64,000 bases of DNA from Trichoplax adhaerens (GCF_000150275.1 NW_002060957.1:1011512-1075511); one strand, 5' to 3'; positions 12,839 to 27,000 are shown, numbered from the stretch's first letter. Notes: generated from the letters alone by a model not told the origin. Numbers and translations are program-made.

Positions 12839-15800
12839 TTTAGATAAATTGACTATCTTATAAAATAATTAGCTCTCCTTTTTAATTAGAATTTTGGCAA
12901 TAACTCTTAAAATAACTGCTAAGAATAAAATAATCAAGCTCGCGAAGCCTGAATAATTGAATAATTTGACTTTTAGCAGTTAAAATATAAGAATGGTCCA
13001 GAGAAGCAATATTACGGATTAGGGCAGAATATCCAAAATTGAAAATAAGATTGATTTTCCGTGAAAAAATTTTCTCTATCCAAATAAGAAATGGGAAAAT
13101 AGCCTTATGCCATGAAAATGTTCTATAAAAGAGTTCTTCGTTGATATAGTTCTATAATTTTATTAATACGTTAATTTTTTTCAACAGAAAATGGTTAGAT
13201 AAGCATTAAGTGGTCTTTTTAACACGTTGTAATCTGCTTGTTTTATCCACCTTTCTTTTTCACCGTAAAAGCTGGACTTTAAGAGATAAACAAAATTGTA
13301 CTTTCATCAACTATCGTAGCCCGTAAGCAAGAATTCTGAGATCCAGTAATGAATTCTAATGTCTTGGTAGCCTTTAACTGTTTCCAACAAATGATGAGAT
13401 TTTTTGAAACGAAGGAGGCGAAAACGTTAGCCAATATATTGATTACGCTTTTATAAACCGCTAATCAATGATTTAGCGGTAATAAAAAATACGGTCGATT
13501 ACTGGCGTAGTAGCTATATGCCCAATCGATAATGAGAACCTTTAAAAGCCACAGAATAATGTTGAACAAAATCTTGTGAACTTTATCGCCTTGTTTTTAA
13601 AATCTTCGAGCTAGAATTCTACACTAAACAGTAGTAAGATGTTTGAGGAAAGCAGGGTTTTCTGCGATGTTAAGTTACGGATAATAGTAAATGGTGTTTT
13701 TGTAATCAATACTTTAACTAGTTACAATCATCAATCAATCCCTAGTTAAAACAACTGAAATAAATATAGAATTAAAGAAATTAATCAATTCAGTTTTAGT
13801 TAGGCATCAATTAAAATGAACTAATTACTCAGTTTAACAAATGGCATTCTTTCTATTATTATTATGATTTGAATAGTTTATTGAAATGATCATCAACAGA
13901 TTTGGCTATTTTTGACCTCTTTAACATATCAGCCGTAAGGTAAGTTGACTAATGAACTAAGTTAGTTCATACTTGATTCATGAATCATGGTAATCACGGA
14001 AATATCATTTAAATTAGGTAAGATTTATTAATTTTAATGTTGAAATAAATTATTTTACTACAAGATAACGAATAAATTTAGCTCTAGATAAAATAAAGTT
14101 ATTTAGATAAGGAAAAGATGAAACAAATTAAATAAATGAACTTCCATTCTGAGCGAATGGGGAGGAGATTAATACCCATGCTAGTAAGCTGGCGTTTAAT
14201 TCGTTGCAATATACCTTTGTTAGCATTATTTTATTGACATAAGTGGACATCACATGGTAGGGAAATTGGTGATTGGTGGTTGAAGTAACGCTGGAATGTC
14301 ATTTTTTAGATTAGTTAAGGTTACTATTGTATCGTTATTTTGTGAAAGGTTACGAGCATGGTGTTAACAATATTAACACGATTTACTAGCTATTCTTTTG
14401 AGATGGAACATCCCTTAGGCAAATTGCTCTCCTTTATTCCTTATCCCTTTCCCTAAATAATTTATTATTCTCCATGTCTGGCCATTATGTCCTTTTCACT
14501 TGTGTTTATAACTTACAATTTAAAATTGATCTGAAACTAGTTTAAAGCTATAAGGCAAAGGGATGTTGTAGTTTACTCTAACAACTTGAAATGATTCTGT
14601 ATGATATTTTTGCACCTATTTCCATTATAGTGTTGTTGATCACGATGGCATTGAATGATAACAAAACAGCGTTTTAATGTAGTAAAATCTTATTTCCCGT
14701 CATGTAGACTCCATTAAAATTGGTTAATATTTTATTATGTAATCTATTACGGCATCTATTATTGCAATGTTATAGTATTGTAAATAGCGCCTAACTCACG
14801 TTGTATCTAAAGTTGTTATCTTCTAATTTAAAGTAATTGTCTACTATCGTGAGCACTCTTTCATGAATAGTATTCTTCAGTTTCTTCGGTTAATTAAAAT
14901 TTTCTGCCAAGCACAATCGATCAAATATTTCATGCCAGACGACCATAGTTTCGACCATATCAATGTAGAATATTATTGTGGAGAGAATCCTATTACGCAG
15001 CAATAAATTGATTGATTTTTAATCCAAATGAAGCCATGATTTCCTACGGATTGCTTGTTAGCGGGTAGAGTTTATATTCTATATAAATAATTACTAGCAG
15101 TTACAGTGATAGAGTGTAGTATTGAAAGTGGCATTTATCCTGAAATTGATATTCACAACATCTAGAATGGGCAGATATTTACTTAAAATTATAGCATAAG
15201 AATGAGCCAAAAGCTCTTTAGTCGGTCATCAACTTGCTCTTATCCATAATCATCGCTTTTTCCATCGGCTATCGTATTAATCTATATGCCTGGATGCACG
15301 TGGATCACGCGCTATATTGAGTAAATATACTCGATATTACGTACGTGCGACACGTACTAAATTAGGTATATCATAGGCAAATTTCATTGACTATGTAAAT
15401 CAATTTTGACCATAGAACATCGCTATAAATAGCACTGATTAATTACCAGGTTGATGTAATCATGATTTTCAAATTTTTAAAGTGTCGGTGACTACCACAC
15501 AGAATATCTTCTCATCGAAATACGGTAATAATAAAAGTATCAAGGCATTATCGATGATTGAAGCTAAAATAGCTTACACATTCGGTAAACTAGCAACATC
15601 ATACCTTCGGATGGCTGAATTCTCATTTGAAGAAGTTCCTGTCACGTAGTCGTTAGAAGTAACAATTTGTATAATAATTGTAACTTACGTAGTCGTTGTA
15701 ATATAGCAACTTTTATAGTACCTGGTTATCACTGCAGCTCAAGTAAACAAAGTAAACTAACAACGTTGATAATATCCAACCCTCGCAGCATATAAAGGTA

Positions 15801-16789
15801 GAAACTTGTTGCTTGTGAACGGGAAATTTCCGGATATTATTATCGATATTATTATAGGAGACGATATAATTTAATTGATTCTGTTTTGCTTTATCAGCAT
15901 TTTGCTATTATGGGTTAATTAGGATTAGCAAGATTTTCTATAATTATAATCTTGCCTTTTGAAATCGATTAGTGTTTAAGAGCAATCGACTCATTGAGTT
16001 ACCCTACAATTAGTAGGCCTAGGGTTAGATAATTCAGCTTAAATGTCATGACAAGCATAAAGCAACATTATCTCAGAGAATTACTAGCAAAAATGAAATA
16101 CTCTTATAATATTATTTCATTATGATGATAGAAATTTATATAGGTGAAAGCTAATCTGATAACAATGTGCAGTATATAAACAAAGACTTGCAGAAATATC
16201 AGAACACAAATCTACTTTACTAATCTCATTAAGCTTCTGAAAAGAATTGCAGTTTAATCATTATTTGGTATCATAATTATTTATTATTTTTCAATTATTT
16301 ATTGTACAATAATGATTCAAATATTAATATATTGATCACGGAAAATTTAGAGTTCGAGTAAGACACGCTTGTTAAGTAAAGAATCACATCCGCTAAAAAG
16401 ATATATTTGTATATAGAATTAGATATACTGATATATACTCATATATATACACCAAGTAGGGATGATGTCGCTTAAGTTGTTATAGTAATGTAATCTTTAC
16501 CAATTTGAAAGATTATTGACTCGGAGTCGAAACAAACGCAAAAATCAAATTATTTCAGTTGTTATGAGTAGCTTATTTGACTTATAAATGATATATCAAG
16601 AAATATTTGCATAAATTCGTTTTAAAATATCATATATGTAAAATGAAAAAGGTGGATATCCATGAATAACATTTTGTAGATAGTTTTTCCAAGTAGTTTG
16701 CGTTGGAAAGTAATGAGGCTTTCACGTTCTTCAAATGAGTTAATTTTGTTTTATATCAAAATTGGATAATATGATATATGGAGGATAAA
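12839..16789. other. Intergenic, about 4 kb, no supported gene
   Basis: The sequence is AT-rich. An open stretch at about 15460-15650 on the + strand (…SIKALSMIEAKIAYTFGK…, stop TAG) has exon-like content but no clear splice partner, and I do not call it. Short TATA-rich runs lie near 16420-16450. Nothing else stands out. Confidence 0.4.
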
Positions 16790-19700
16790 TTAGCGGACCG
16801 GCAACACCGAAGTTGGCTTATTCTTAATGGTAGCTGTCACTAGGCCTGCTTTTTTCTTCTGCATATCGCCAGTTTTGCCGTAGAAAAACTAAGAATTGGT
16901 GGCAAAAAATTATAGTAGTCAAAAATATGTAAGAAATAGTCTGACAAATTTGTAAGGAATTTAAAACATGATTTAGTTATTTACCCTATGCTCTGTTCTT
17001 ATGCGAGCATTATAGAATGCAGCGGAATCAGTATTTTCTTGCTGTTAACGTTCAAGAGAAGAGAGAAAATTTTAACAACACTTATGAAATAGGAAGCTTG
17101 ATTCTATTTGCTACGAGTTTTATAGTTTATTATAATTTTTGAATATTATAAACTTAATTTATGTATTAGGAAAACATTTACACGAATTAGCTGCTGATTT
17201 ACCTGAAGTAAGTCTAATTTTAACCTTTCGAATTTTTCTTGATCATCTTCGATCTAATTATTTATTGTACGATAAGATGATTAAAACGCATGCCTTCCAG
17301 TAGAAATTATAAAACTTTCATAGTCGACATACCGCAATGGCCATGGCAATATGAGCATTAGGTTTATCTGGTGTAGCTAAGCTGTTAATATGCTCATCAG
17401 AAGGTAAATAGGTGTCAGAATACCATTCATCGAAATCATGCACTAATCGTTGACGGCATTGATCAAGTATCTTTTGGCAATAATCTAGTTCGGCTTTTTT
17501 GTCTCGTAGTGTTTCATAATCTTTTCGATATTTTGCTTTTGACTAGAGAAATTTAAAGCCAAGATAAGTTTAATTATCTTTAACTCCAAAAAAATACAAT
17601 AAGGATACATTTGCAGTCATTAAGTGGCACATTTAGATAAATGTCAATTTTTCGAATCATGAAGCAAATAAGCAAGTATTACCATTCACGCAATTACTGG
17701 TCAGTTGTATAAATTTTGCCTACACAATTTGCGTAATCCCACTAAAAAATAGACCATATAATTATTTTGCTATGTCTTACATCCTTTAAGTCTTTTAAAT
17801 ATGAAAATTCTTCTTCGTCAATAATAGGCTCTCCAGATTCGGTTAGTAATTCACCATTAGTTTCCGTCTCGCTTCTTTTCTCATCTAATAGATTTCTGAC
17901 CTAAAGATCATTAAAGTTCATCAAAATTATTGTTAGTGTCGGTTCTTATTGGATTACAAATAAAGTAAAGATCTTATGCCTCGTTAGATCTTGAATAAAG
18001 ACGTCTAAGCTAAGGTTATCCAAAGAATTTTTATATTAAACGTATTGCTACTTTTAGCAATATCATGGGCATTTTATATTCTTGAATCCTAACCTGATCA
18101 ATATGGCGCTTATTAGCATTAACAGAATAGGTTAAGTCTTTGATTGCTTTCTTCTTTTGTTTTACTATATCTACTCATGTTTTGAAGATGGCAATGAATG
18201 ATAGAAAGAGTATGAAATTAGAATAAGTATATGATTCTCGATAGTTTAAAAGGATGATCGATCAGTAACATCTTTTACTAATAATAATCAGACCAAGAGT
18301 TAGGCAGTCTTATTTCCTAACCTTTATTGTCATTTAAAATTTTAAATATTTCAGCTCCTCTATCTTGTTTAAATATTTCGAAAGCCTCTTGCTTAGTAGG
18401 AGGTGTGCTACAAAATAGTTACAATGGATAAAGGAAATAAGTATAAAGTTTAATAAAATCCAAAAGACAGAAATATGGTATAATTGTAGTAAGCTAATTC
18501 GCCAATATACCTGTAGATACTAGCAAATCAGTTTTTATAAATAAAAATATACCTGGGCGCAATAATAGTTTGTTCTGCAACATGCAGAATTTCATCCCGT
18601 ACCGGATACGGATCTTGTGTTGGAGTTAATGGCGGAAGATTAGGATGGGATTGAACGTTATGATGATGGCCATAAGAATGATGATGGATCGAGGGCGAAT
18701 GGAGATCACCAGCATGTTGATTATGATGATGCACATGATGGTCTAAAAGGGCGTGAGAATGAGCATGAGAGTGGGTATGAGAATGAGCACTACCCAGATG
18801 CTGATGTTCCAGCTGCTGTTGCAGTTGCGATCTTTCATTATGTTGGGTTGGATGATAAGTTAATGGGTGTTGAGCATGTTCTGAGGCCTCGCGAGCTTCT
18901 GTATGGGTAGCACTTGCAACACGGTGTGCATTCGGATCAGCTAGATTCATCGAAGTGACAGATGATGTGTCAGAGCTGCCAGTTTTAGGTGGAGAGCTAA
19001 AATGTTGATATTGTTTTGAAATTATACAACATTAAAACCGGATCTGCTAATGCCTGTTATTATTGTGCATAGTACTCTTAGCTTTAGCTCTCAAATCGTT
19101 ATTGTAGCAAGAACTTTACCCTATTCGATCTTTATATCGCTTGAACTTGCTTTTTCTTCCTGCCGGTGATAATTTGCCATCTTGAGTAACCTATCATAAG
19201 TTACAACGTAATAAATTATTACGTGCTGTGTCTATCATATTAAGTTTTATTCATCTGTATAGCACCAGACTATAACATTTTAAGTAGCTATGCTACTTAC
19301 TACACCAACTCCAAAGCCTTGACCTTCGTTTTCGCCTACTTCACGACGGTCATCAACAACCGATATCGTGTTACTCTATATATTGATACCACCCAGACAT
19401 CAACAGTAGATTAGTCAATTTCTTCAAAATTGTTTTTAATAGAGCAGTTACTAAAAAGCGTCGCCGATTTACCTTTGGCCTAACGACTGGCAAATCATAA
19501 GCTGATCCACCTAATTTTCCAGTAGTTCTGCCGTTATAATCATTCCTCGATAAGCTTAGAATAAGAATTAAAAAGGACTAATAAATACTTAAACTGATAC
19601 GAAGGGGATTTAATTAGTAGACATAAATGATTTAAAAGTTAAGTTTCATTATGAGAAAAAATTTTTACCTCATTTGATTTTTAAATTCTTGGAAAACAGC

Positions 19701-22700
19701 CTTAACTTGCCGCACACTCTCAATCTAAAATAGATATTCAATATGAGTAGGGTAAATTTTAATATGCACGACTGTACATACATAGTACTTAATAAAATTT
19801 AAATTATCGTCTATTTATTAGTTATAAGCTACTTAAACAAGTATTATCTAATACAGCTTGTTTTGATAAATCAATTTTGTACCTCAATTGTTTCTAGTTG
19901 ACCAGAAAGAAATGCACGAACTTCTCGTCGAATTTCTTGTAAGCGAAGTTCTGATATTGGATCGTAACTGATTTTTCCACGATTAGCCTAAGGATTAAAA
20001 AATTGAAATATGTAATAAAGTAAAAAACAATTCTATTAAGAGAAATGTCCTTATATGTAAGTGAATGTTTCTATAACTTACTAAGGTGCTATGCATAGCT
20101 AATTCTAGCTTTAATGCCTTGATTTCTTTTTCATATTGCAAAATCAATTGCTATTGGAAAAATAAAAGCAAATTAATGCTCAAAAAGTAATTATTTACCC
20201 AATTATTAAACCTTCATTTAGATGTTCTTTAATTGTAAATAATATTTAGAGAAAATTTCAAAACTTACCGCTGCGTCGTAGTGGATATTTAATGCTGGCT
20301 CGCTCGGTACACACATAACTCTGGCTGCAAAGCGTAGTGTCGAAGACTGCAAGGATAAAGATTTCAGAAATACATTAATTTGAGATTGAATACAACTGTA
20401 CTTACTGCTAGACTAGTGCAGTGTAATGTGATTACTGTATAGTCGACTATAATACTTACAGTTTCCTCAATCTGGCTTGATTCGCCCCAAATATTAGCAA
20501 TCATTAGCGTATTGCATTTACCACCTACAAATATTGAATTTAATATCAGTAAGGCATGACAATTTGAAATATTCACTCTAGATTATAATATTATACCAAT
20601 TGAATCCTTTAAAACATGGGTAAGTTTGGATTGACGATATGGTATATGTTCCCTTTTCTTGTCCGCTAATGCAATGATGACCTATAACACATAAAGTATC
20701 CAAATTTTATATGTTTGTTTTAGTTACATAAAATGCTAATAAATCAACAAAATACCTGTTCGAGGAACGTTAAAGATTTATTGATGTAGACAGCTTCCTT
20801 TTGGGTATCTCCTCTTGACTGTAAAATTAAAATATAGATATAGAAAGCGACTTTATATTGCTGCATGGGGATGATGTTATCGTATCAACTAACATGAGAT
20901 ATTTATTCTACATTTCAATTTTATGTTAATTTCTTAATCAGATGAATATTGAATTTCTAGTAAATCTGGCATTAATTATTTTCGGTCTGTAGTGTTTAAA
21001 AATAGGACGCTTTATAATTACATACCCCTGTCTTTCCAAGCCTTTCTGAACCGGCTAAATCAACAAAATGGAGTTTGGAGGATATTACCTTAGCCATAGA
21101 ATCGACTCTTGAACGTGACTATAGCGGATAAAAATGAAAAATAAATATAAATGCCAACATCATATCTGATTATTTTTTCTATAGAAAATATCACACATAC
21201 TAACCTCAATGTAAACGGTAAAGATGCAGTGCGAACGAGATGAGCTTTTGTTTAAAGCATGAGATGCGATAACTCTGTTTGTTTCTCCCTATTTTTCGAA
21301 TATATTACATTGATCAAATAGCCGTCAAGTTAAAATAATACTATAGCTAGTTACTGTGTCTCCAACCTCAAATAACAAATTTAATGCTTCCTCTTCAGAT
21401 GTAATACATTGTACTCGTAGACCTTTGACTGAAGTCGATCCGTTTGGATCCTAGTGTTTTTACGATGAAAGTTATTACTACATTATTTGGAATGAAAATA
21501 GAGCATAAAGAAAGTACGTAAACAGCACATTACCTCTACCACCGACATAGGCTGTAATTGCTCATGTTGATACAACTTTTGTTCCGGTAAAGTTGAAAGC
21601 AGGTCAAACATTGTTTCGTTATAAATTTCTAAATACGAGGCGCTGTAGGTGTTTTATTGAAGAAAATAAAAAAGTTTAGCTTTTAGAACTCATTCAATAA
21701 TATATCAGTTGTTTAGCTTTGTGCTTCATATAATAAATAAATAGGTTATAGAATCAATTGTAACATGATATACAGCACTTTAGTAAGCACTTTGGATGCA
21801 TGAAATTACATAGATTAAATGTTATTGCTATTACCTAATATTATAGGCAGTGTCAGTATGTTCTTTAACATGTTGAAAGATCTTAGAGAGATAATATAAT
21901 ATTAATGAGATTAACTGTTTAGATAAAGATTTTTATACAACATTTTTAGAGATACTTAAAAAAGCTTCTTGATCTTTATAAATATAAATTATGCTAGTAA
22001 TTAGTTGTATGATAACGGGTTCTTACCTGGGCAATAGCTCTAGGTATAATGCCACGATTTTTGTAGTTTTCTGTTGTGCCAGTGATAGTAAATGTCTTAC
22101 CAGCTCCAGTTTGTCCATATGCAAAAATAGTTGCTAAGATAAAATATGCAAAATTAGTGCTTCTATTTACTCATAAAGTAGAAATTAGCAAAATAGCCTG
22201 ACTTACAGTTATATCCATTTAAAGCTTTTGAAACTGTGTCTTTGCCACATTCATCATAAACGGCTTCTTGGCTTGCATTGTGTAGTACTTTATCCACATT
22301 AAATGTCCAATCTAATCGATAAGGAGAATGATGACGTCAAATTACGAGTTGAGCAAGTCGTGAGATCAAAGTTAAGTGTATCTCTGCTAGTATGCATAAT
22401 TATGGAAAATTTGACCAACTAATTAATCTGAACTTGAATTAAAAGTGTAGGCGCTACATTAAATCAAAGAGTCATACGTAGTACAGTACTAGAAATTTGG
22501 ATAGAGTCTGAAGTGGATTCATAAAGTTGGGTGGTCGTTATCATATTTACTTCATGTTTTATCCCCAAAAGCTAAATTTAGTCGATTTATAAATTCGCAT
22601 AACTTACCATGGACCTTGTTGTTAATGAAAGAATTGTCTGTAGCCTTCTCATCGTGAAGCACTATAGTCTGAAGAAATCACAAAAGGATTAATACTTATA

Positions 22701-23465
22701 CTTTAATAAGATTGAATAACTCGGCTTGAGTATGGCGTAAAATTAAATGGTTGCTAAGTTTCTTTTATGATTTTAATTCATGCCAAGGCGATAATCTATA
22801 GTCTATTCAATTTAATACGTTGTAAGTATGGCGGAAATCGTAAGTATAGGCATAATAGCATTGCTTCTTTGAAAACTCTATAAGGTAACACAGAGTCTTA
22901 TTGAATAGTATATATATTGAGTATCTGTTAACTACTAGAGCAGAATGATTGTTTGATTACTGTGACTGAAAGTAAGTGATGTCTAACTGACTGTACTGGC
23001 CTTCAATTAGAAAATGTGGTAGATATGCAATCGTTGGGATTTTCAAGCATAAGAATTGACTATTTATAACAGTATCCTACGTTACGATTCATATTCCAGT
23101 CACGATGATTATTTCATTAATTAAGTTATCAATTGATGGAATATTGTAATTAATAAAATTGAAATCATTCCAGTTAATACCATTGGCCGTAGGACGGTAT
23201 TAAATGCAAAAGGAATGACGATATTGAAGAAAAATTTAGGGATATTGTATGTTATCATAAAATTGATTTCTACTGAAAAAATTTGTCAAGTGCCTGATGT
23301 ACACAAGAGTTAGAGTAGCCCTATAGTTAGTGCTGTGATTTTAATTAAGATTTGAAGAATCGCAAATATTACCTTATGATCTGGTTCTATTTTCATGAAT
23401 TCATGAGCAAAGTTGGCCGTCGGTTTGCTTCGGACGACAACCTTGACACGCGAGTTTTTACTCAT
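16790..23465 (-). CDS. KIF9: Kinesin-like protein KIF9
   Basis: A kinesin-9 family axonemal microtubule motor. About 25 exons run from ATG 23463-23465 (first exon 23373-23465, [20 protein letters not shown]) to TAA at 16790-16792. Motor landmarks in order: P-loop [10 protein letters not shown] near 22100, [19 protein letters not shown] near 21600, switch [10 protein letters not shown] near 21260, switch [14 protein letters not shown] near 21050, neck-proximal [19 protein letters not shown] early, and [11 protein letters not shown] near 20330. Downstream come coiled-coil exons, a [19 protein letters not shown] block (about 18400) and [19 protein letters not shown] (about 17430). These match KIF9 specifically (human PPSKPVAFEEFKNEQGSEI and CRHRLLMEFDIWYNESFVI). 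I estimate about 850 residues against about 790 in human. The excess is mainly one long exon, 18553-18996, which is histidine-rich. All catalytic motifs are intact. Palindromic motifs lie 255-306 bp upstream. Confidence 0.93.
18553..18996 (-). other. Histidine-rich 148-codon exon of KIF9
   Basis: The exon is bounded by TTTTAG and GTATAT. After [19 protein letters not shown] it becomes low-complexity and rich in His, Gln and Ser, including [21 protein letters not shown] and [10 protein letters not shown], then a Pro-rich end ([17 protein letters not shown]). It lies between the coiled coil and the conserved [11 protein letters not shown] block, where vertebrate KIF9 has a short Ser/Pro linker. 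Possible roles are metal binding or a pH-sensitive linker. Both are speculation. Confidence 0.85.
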
Positions 23466-23719
23466 GGTACCTACCAATGGATAGTCGACAATTTGATTTC
23501 AAGGATAAATTAAAAAATTGTAATGGAAGCGTCCAATTGAATTTATTTCCTGAATTGGTTAACAATCTGCGATCTTTTACTTTTACTATAAACTTAGTGC
23601 TGCAGTTAAATGAAGTGGACGATATTGCTTGATTAGCTACGTATACAAACGAAGTTCTGTTTCTATGGAAACGCCAGAAATCAGAGGGGCTGTTTCTGCA
23701 GGAGAATGAATTCACTGTA

Positions 23720-23771
23720 GTACAGTACTTTCGTTCCTTCTAAAGTGCGTACTGTACACTGTACACTGTAG
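23720..23771. promoter_or_regulatory. TACAGTAC/ACTGTAC cluster upstream of KIF9
   Basis: 'tagtacagtact' at 23719-23730 and 'gtactgtacactgtacact' at 23749-23767 give several half or full palindromes in about 50 bp, located 255-306 bp upstream of the KIF9 start codon. Regulatory function is inferred from position and recurrence. Confidence 0.4.
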
Positions 23772-24033
23772 CGCCCATTGCGGACAGCCATAACGGCCAG
23801 GTTGGCGCTGGATATACCAATAAATATCAATATATGAGAATGGAGTCTTGATCAGATGCTTAAAATGCTTTATGGCTGTTCCCTCGTCCCATCAAGTACA
23901 TTATCCCGATCATCTGAGGGAATCTTTATCTAGTCTGAAGTTTAATTCAGCTCGACCGATCCGAAATCCGATGTAAAAGCCTTACAGTACACCTATTGAT
24001 ATTTGCCTAATATTGGCGGCACACATTTTAAAT

Positions 24034-24087
24034 GATTCGTTCAGATAATCGGGATAGTAGTGTACTTTGTCATTATCTGAACGAATC
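24034..24087. repeat. Perfect 16-bp inverted repeat (hairpin)
   Basis: GATTCGTTCAGATAAT at 24034-24049 is followed after 22 bases by its exact reverse complement at 24072-24087. It could form a stem-loop or be the remnant of a very short inverted-repeat element. No obvious target-site duplication is seen. Confidence 0.8.
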
Positions 24088-26269
24088 TTAACGCACACCT
24101 ATGCAGTATCATTGCCATTGATAGAAATGGGCGTCTTCCTAGTAATCCAGAGTTGTTAGTGACAGAGCATGAATAATTAATTTCAATGGAATCTCTAAAG
24201 CGTGCATTTTGTACAACTTCGACATACATTCTTAGCTGGTTTACTGTGCAATACCGGCGTCATCATCGTTAGCCATCAATTGGAATTTTACTTGTTCTAA
24301 GCTATATATCAGGATTGACCATGAATGAAACCGTGACTACCTTTGTTGTAACATCGCAAGGAAATTACAAGAGTTACTCTGAGTAATATTGCAAATAAGG
24401 AATTCTTCTATTTGTCCTTCGCTAAATTCTCAAGCAGCATAATATGGACTGCAATAAGCTTAGAAACCTCACATTTGTGTTCATTATTCACAAGGATGGA
24501 AAGCAACATCGATTATCATGCTTAAGGCAATATTTTATTGCATTGATTATATATCACCACACGCTATACTTTAATGAACACACCAAAAATACAGATATGC
24601 ACATACTATTTTATTGTCGCCAAATAGTATGCTTCGATATTCTTTAAAAATACCGTTATCTAGGACGTTATACATACTTTGATCGATAATTGCCTAGTTT
24701 TATGATATTTTTGATAAACTGATAATTAATGTTTGTTTATTTTGACTATAAATTAACAGATTTTTAAATAAGGTTTGGTTTAAATTTTGTCTATGGGAAA
24801 CTAGTGTTCATTACTACCTCCTGACGATTGAGAAATTGTCTGCATTGAGTGTTGTACTTTAGGTAGATGTTAGAGAGGGCAAATTTGACGGTAGACCCAA
24901 GCGTTCGTACTAATTTCTTCATTAAAAAAATATACAATTTTAGCAAATTTTTGACATCCTCAATCTTTTTATAGTCGATAGAAAATTCACATATTAAAAT
25001 CAAATTGCTAATAATCCAGTATTGTCCAACAATAAGCCTTTTATATTTGCTGATATTATTATTCGAGTTATTTTAATGCCGATAACATCATGATCCACTC
25101 TGAAGTATATATTATTTAGCGTAAGATCCCATAATTACATAATGTACCTGAACAATTAGTACATTGGCGTTGTTTTTGCAGGATTGGTTTATCACTTCAT
25201 TACTTGCCACTTGTTATTAGACTTGATTCAATAGTTAGTTGATGGCAGAGAAGACGGTCTCCTGAACTAATATGATATTCTAATCATATTTACTATCAAC
25301 CACCGCGCAATTGATATACCAAAACTAGATAGAGATATACAAGGTTAGAAACTTTATCGATAGAAAGAATCTAAAGTAAATTAAAATTTCATTTAGTAAG
25401 TGCAATTAGAGGCAAATTGAGTGACTGATAGGGCATGGAAGAGTATACTGTACATGTATTAAGACATTCAATTAAGATAAGAACACAAGCGTATAGGAAG
25501 GGCGCGAAGATATGGAAGATTTTTTAATCAATAATGGTAGATAATATTACTTAAATAGCATTTTGTTAACTTTTGAATCATCTAACTATGTTTACGGAAT
25601 TGCTGTATAAATATCATTATTCATTGTCTACGTAAGAGAGATTTATATTAAAGTTTAATAGTTGTTTTTACATAGCTCTGAAAATTATGATTACCATGAG
25701 CAACTGACAGGTATATTCAATCAATAAGCTGAATAGATATTGTCAACTGAATGCAATAATCGTACCTTTCCATGCAAGTTTGGGTAAAATTTGTAACGGT
25801 ACGGGGTAACAAATGGTTTTATAATTGTTGCCTAGATTTTACCACTTATAAACAGTGTCAATTAGGCATGTCAATATGGCTGATTGCAAATAGAAATGAT
25901 AGAATAAATTCAACAATTTACTTTCCATTTTATTACTTGAAATTTCCTTCATGATAAAGCATGACGATATCGAAATGAGGCTTACTTATGCATATTAAAA
26001 GAATCTTCAATTTGTTTTTAGTATAACCCAGGCTAATACCATCACACTATGTAAGTGTTTATATCTATACAGAGTCGTATTGCTAGAGGATTAATTTAAC
26101 AAGCGCTTACACTTCCTAGATATCTGAGCGAACGCCATCGCTGTAAAAGATTATGCGTTTATTTTGTAACAGTCGAGATCTAAAGAAATCATACGACATG
26201 ATATTACTGATAGGATATTTAATACGGCCTCGTGTGCAATTATGCGGCGAAATAAAACCAATATGACTC

Positions 26270-27000
26270 CTATTTTAAACAGACTGGGCAAACAATTTCA
26301 TTGCCTTCCATTCTTTCAATGACGTCTGATAGCAAAGTTATATCGAATTTGAAATAATCATCTACCACAGATTGTAAGAGCTTTTTCTCTACCATGTCGA
26401 AATAAATCAAATCAAATAATGATAATTTAGAGGCTAGTTGTCGAAAGTAATCGTCGTAGTGTAATAGTCAAACAAGGAATCCTACTTCAATGTCACACTA
26501 AGAATCGCATCGTTACAGTATAAGCTAAAACTAGTAATGATTGTTTATTATTTATCAAACCTTCTTTAATTAAGGTTAATTCTTCTTCCATTTCTCCAAA
26601 ACTGATAGGACATACTCAGCTCTATCAAAATTTTCTTACTTTTAAGTCTAAAATATTACCAAGGCAAAAGATGATGAAAACGTGATAAACATTAATTTTC
26701 AGTGACTATTGAATTGATCTACTAACGTAATATATAAGATAATGATTGATACGGTAAAGGGTCCTACTATATATCACGATTGCGTAAAGTGCCTCTTTCA
26801 AAAAAAGAAATGAGATGATTGAATAAGATTAGTAAAAGAATAGAAATATAAGAAAGCAAGCGGCCAGTTGGTCGGTGTTGATCGATGTCGTGATGATCAA
26901 TTTCAGGAGAATTTGTTCGCACCATACTGTTATTAAGGCAAACGTAATTAGCCATTCGTTCAATTCTCGTCAATTTCTTATGTTTCTTTTACCATTTTCT
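26270..27000 (-). pseudogene. Degraded or truncated RPAIN-like gene
   Basis: RPAIN (RPA-interacting protein) escorts replication protein A into the nucleus. Three minus-strand pieces align in order. (1) About 26934-26988: KKHKKLTRIERMANYVCLNN, matching the human WKEAFRQRCLERMRNSRD region; where the invariant W-K should start, TGG is followed by TAA. (2) About 26561-26604: FGEMEEELTLIKEG, matching the EEE helix. (3) 26270-26396: LLQSVVDDYFKFDITLLSDV then IERMEGNEIVCPVCLK, ending at TAG just after the first zinc-knuckle pair, where RPAIN normally continues to more cysteines. No donor saves the reading frame there. Either it is a pseudogene or a short form lacking the C-terminal zinc region. A palindrome motif at 27115-27126 sits upstream, as at intact genes. 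Confidence 0.4.

Larger units (their letters stand above)
23466..26269. other. Intergenic upstream of KIF9
   Basis: No gene supported. It contains the palindrome cluster at 23720-23771, a 16-bp perfect inverted repeat at 24034-24087, and otherwise AT-rich sequence with short spurious frames. Confidence 0.45.

Noticed and set aside
15460-15650. 60-codon open stretch (SIKALSMIEAKIAYTFGK)
   Set aside because: No upstream Met in the long form, no splice partner and no family. Evidence too thin.
24034-24087. MicroRNA precursor
   Set aside because: The stem is only 16 bp and perfect, too short for a typical precursor, with no further pairing in the flanks.
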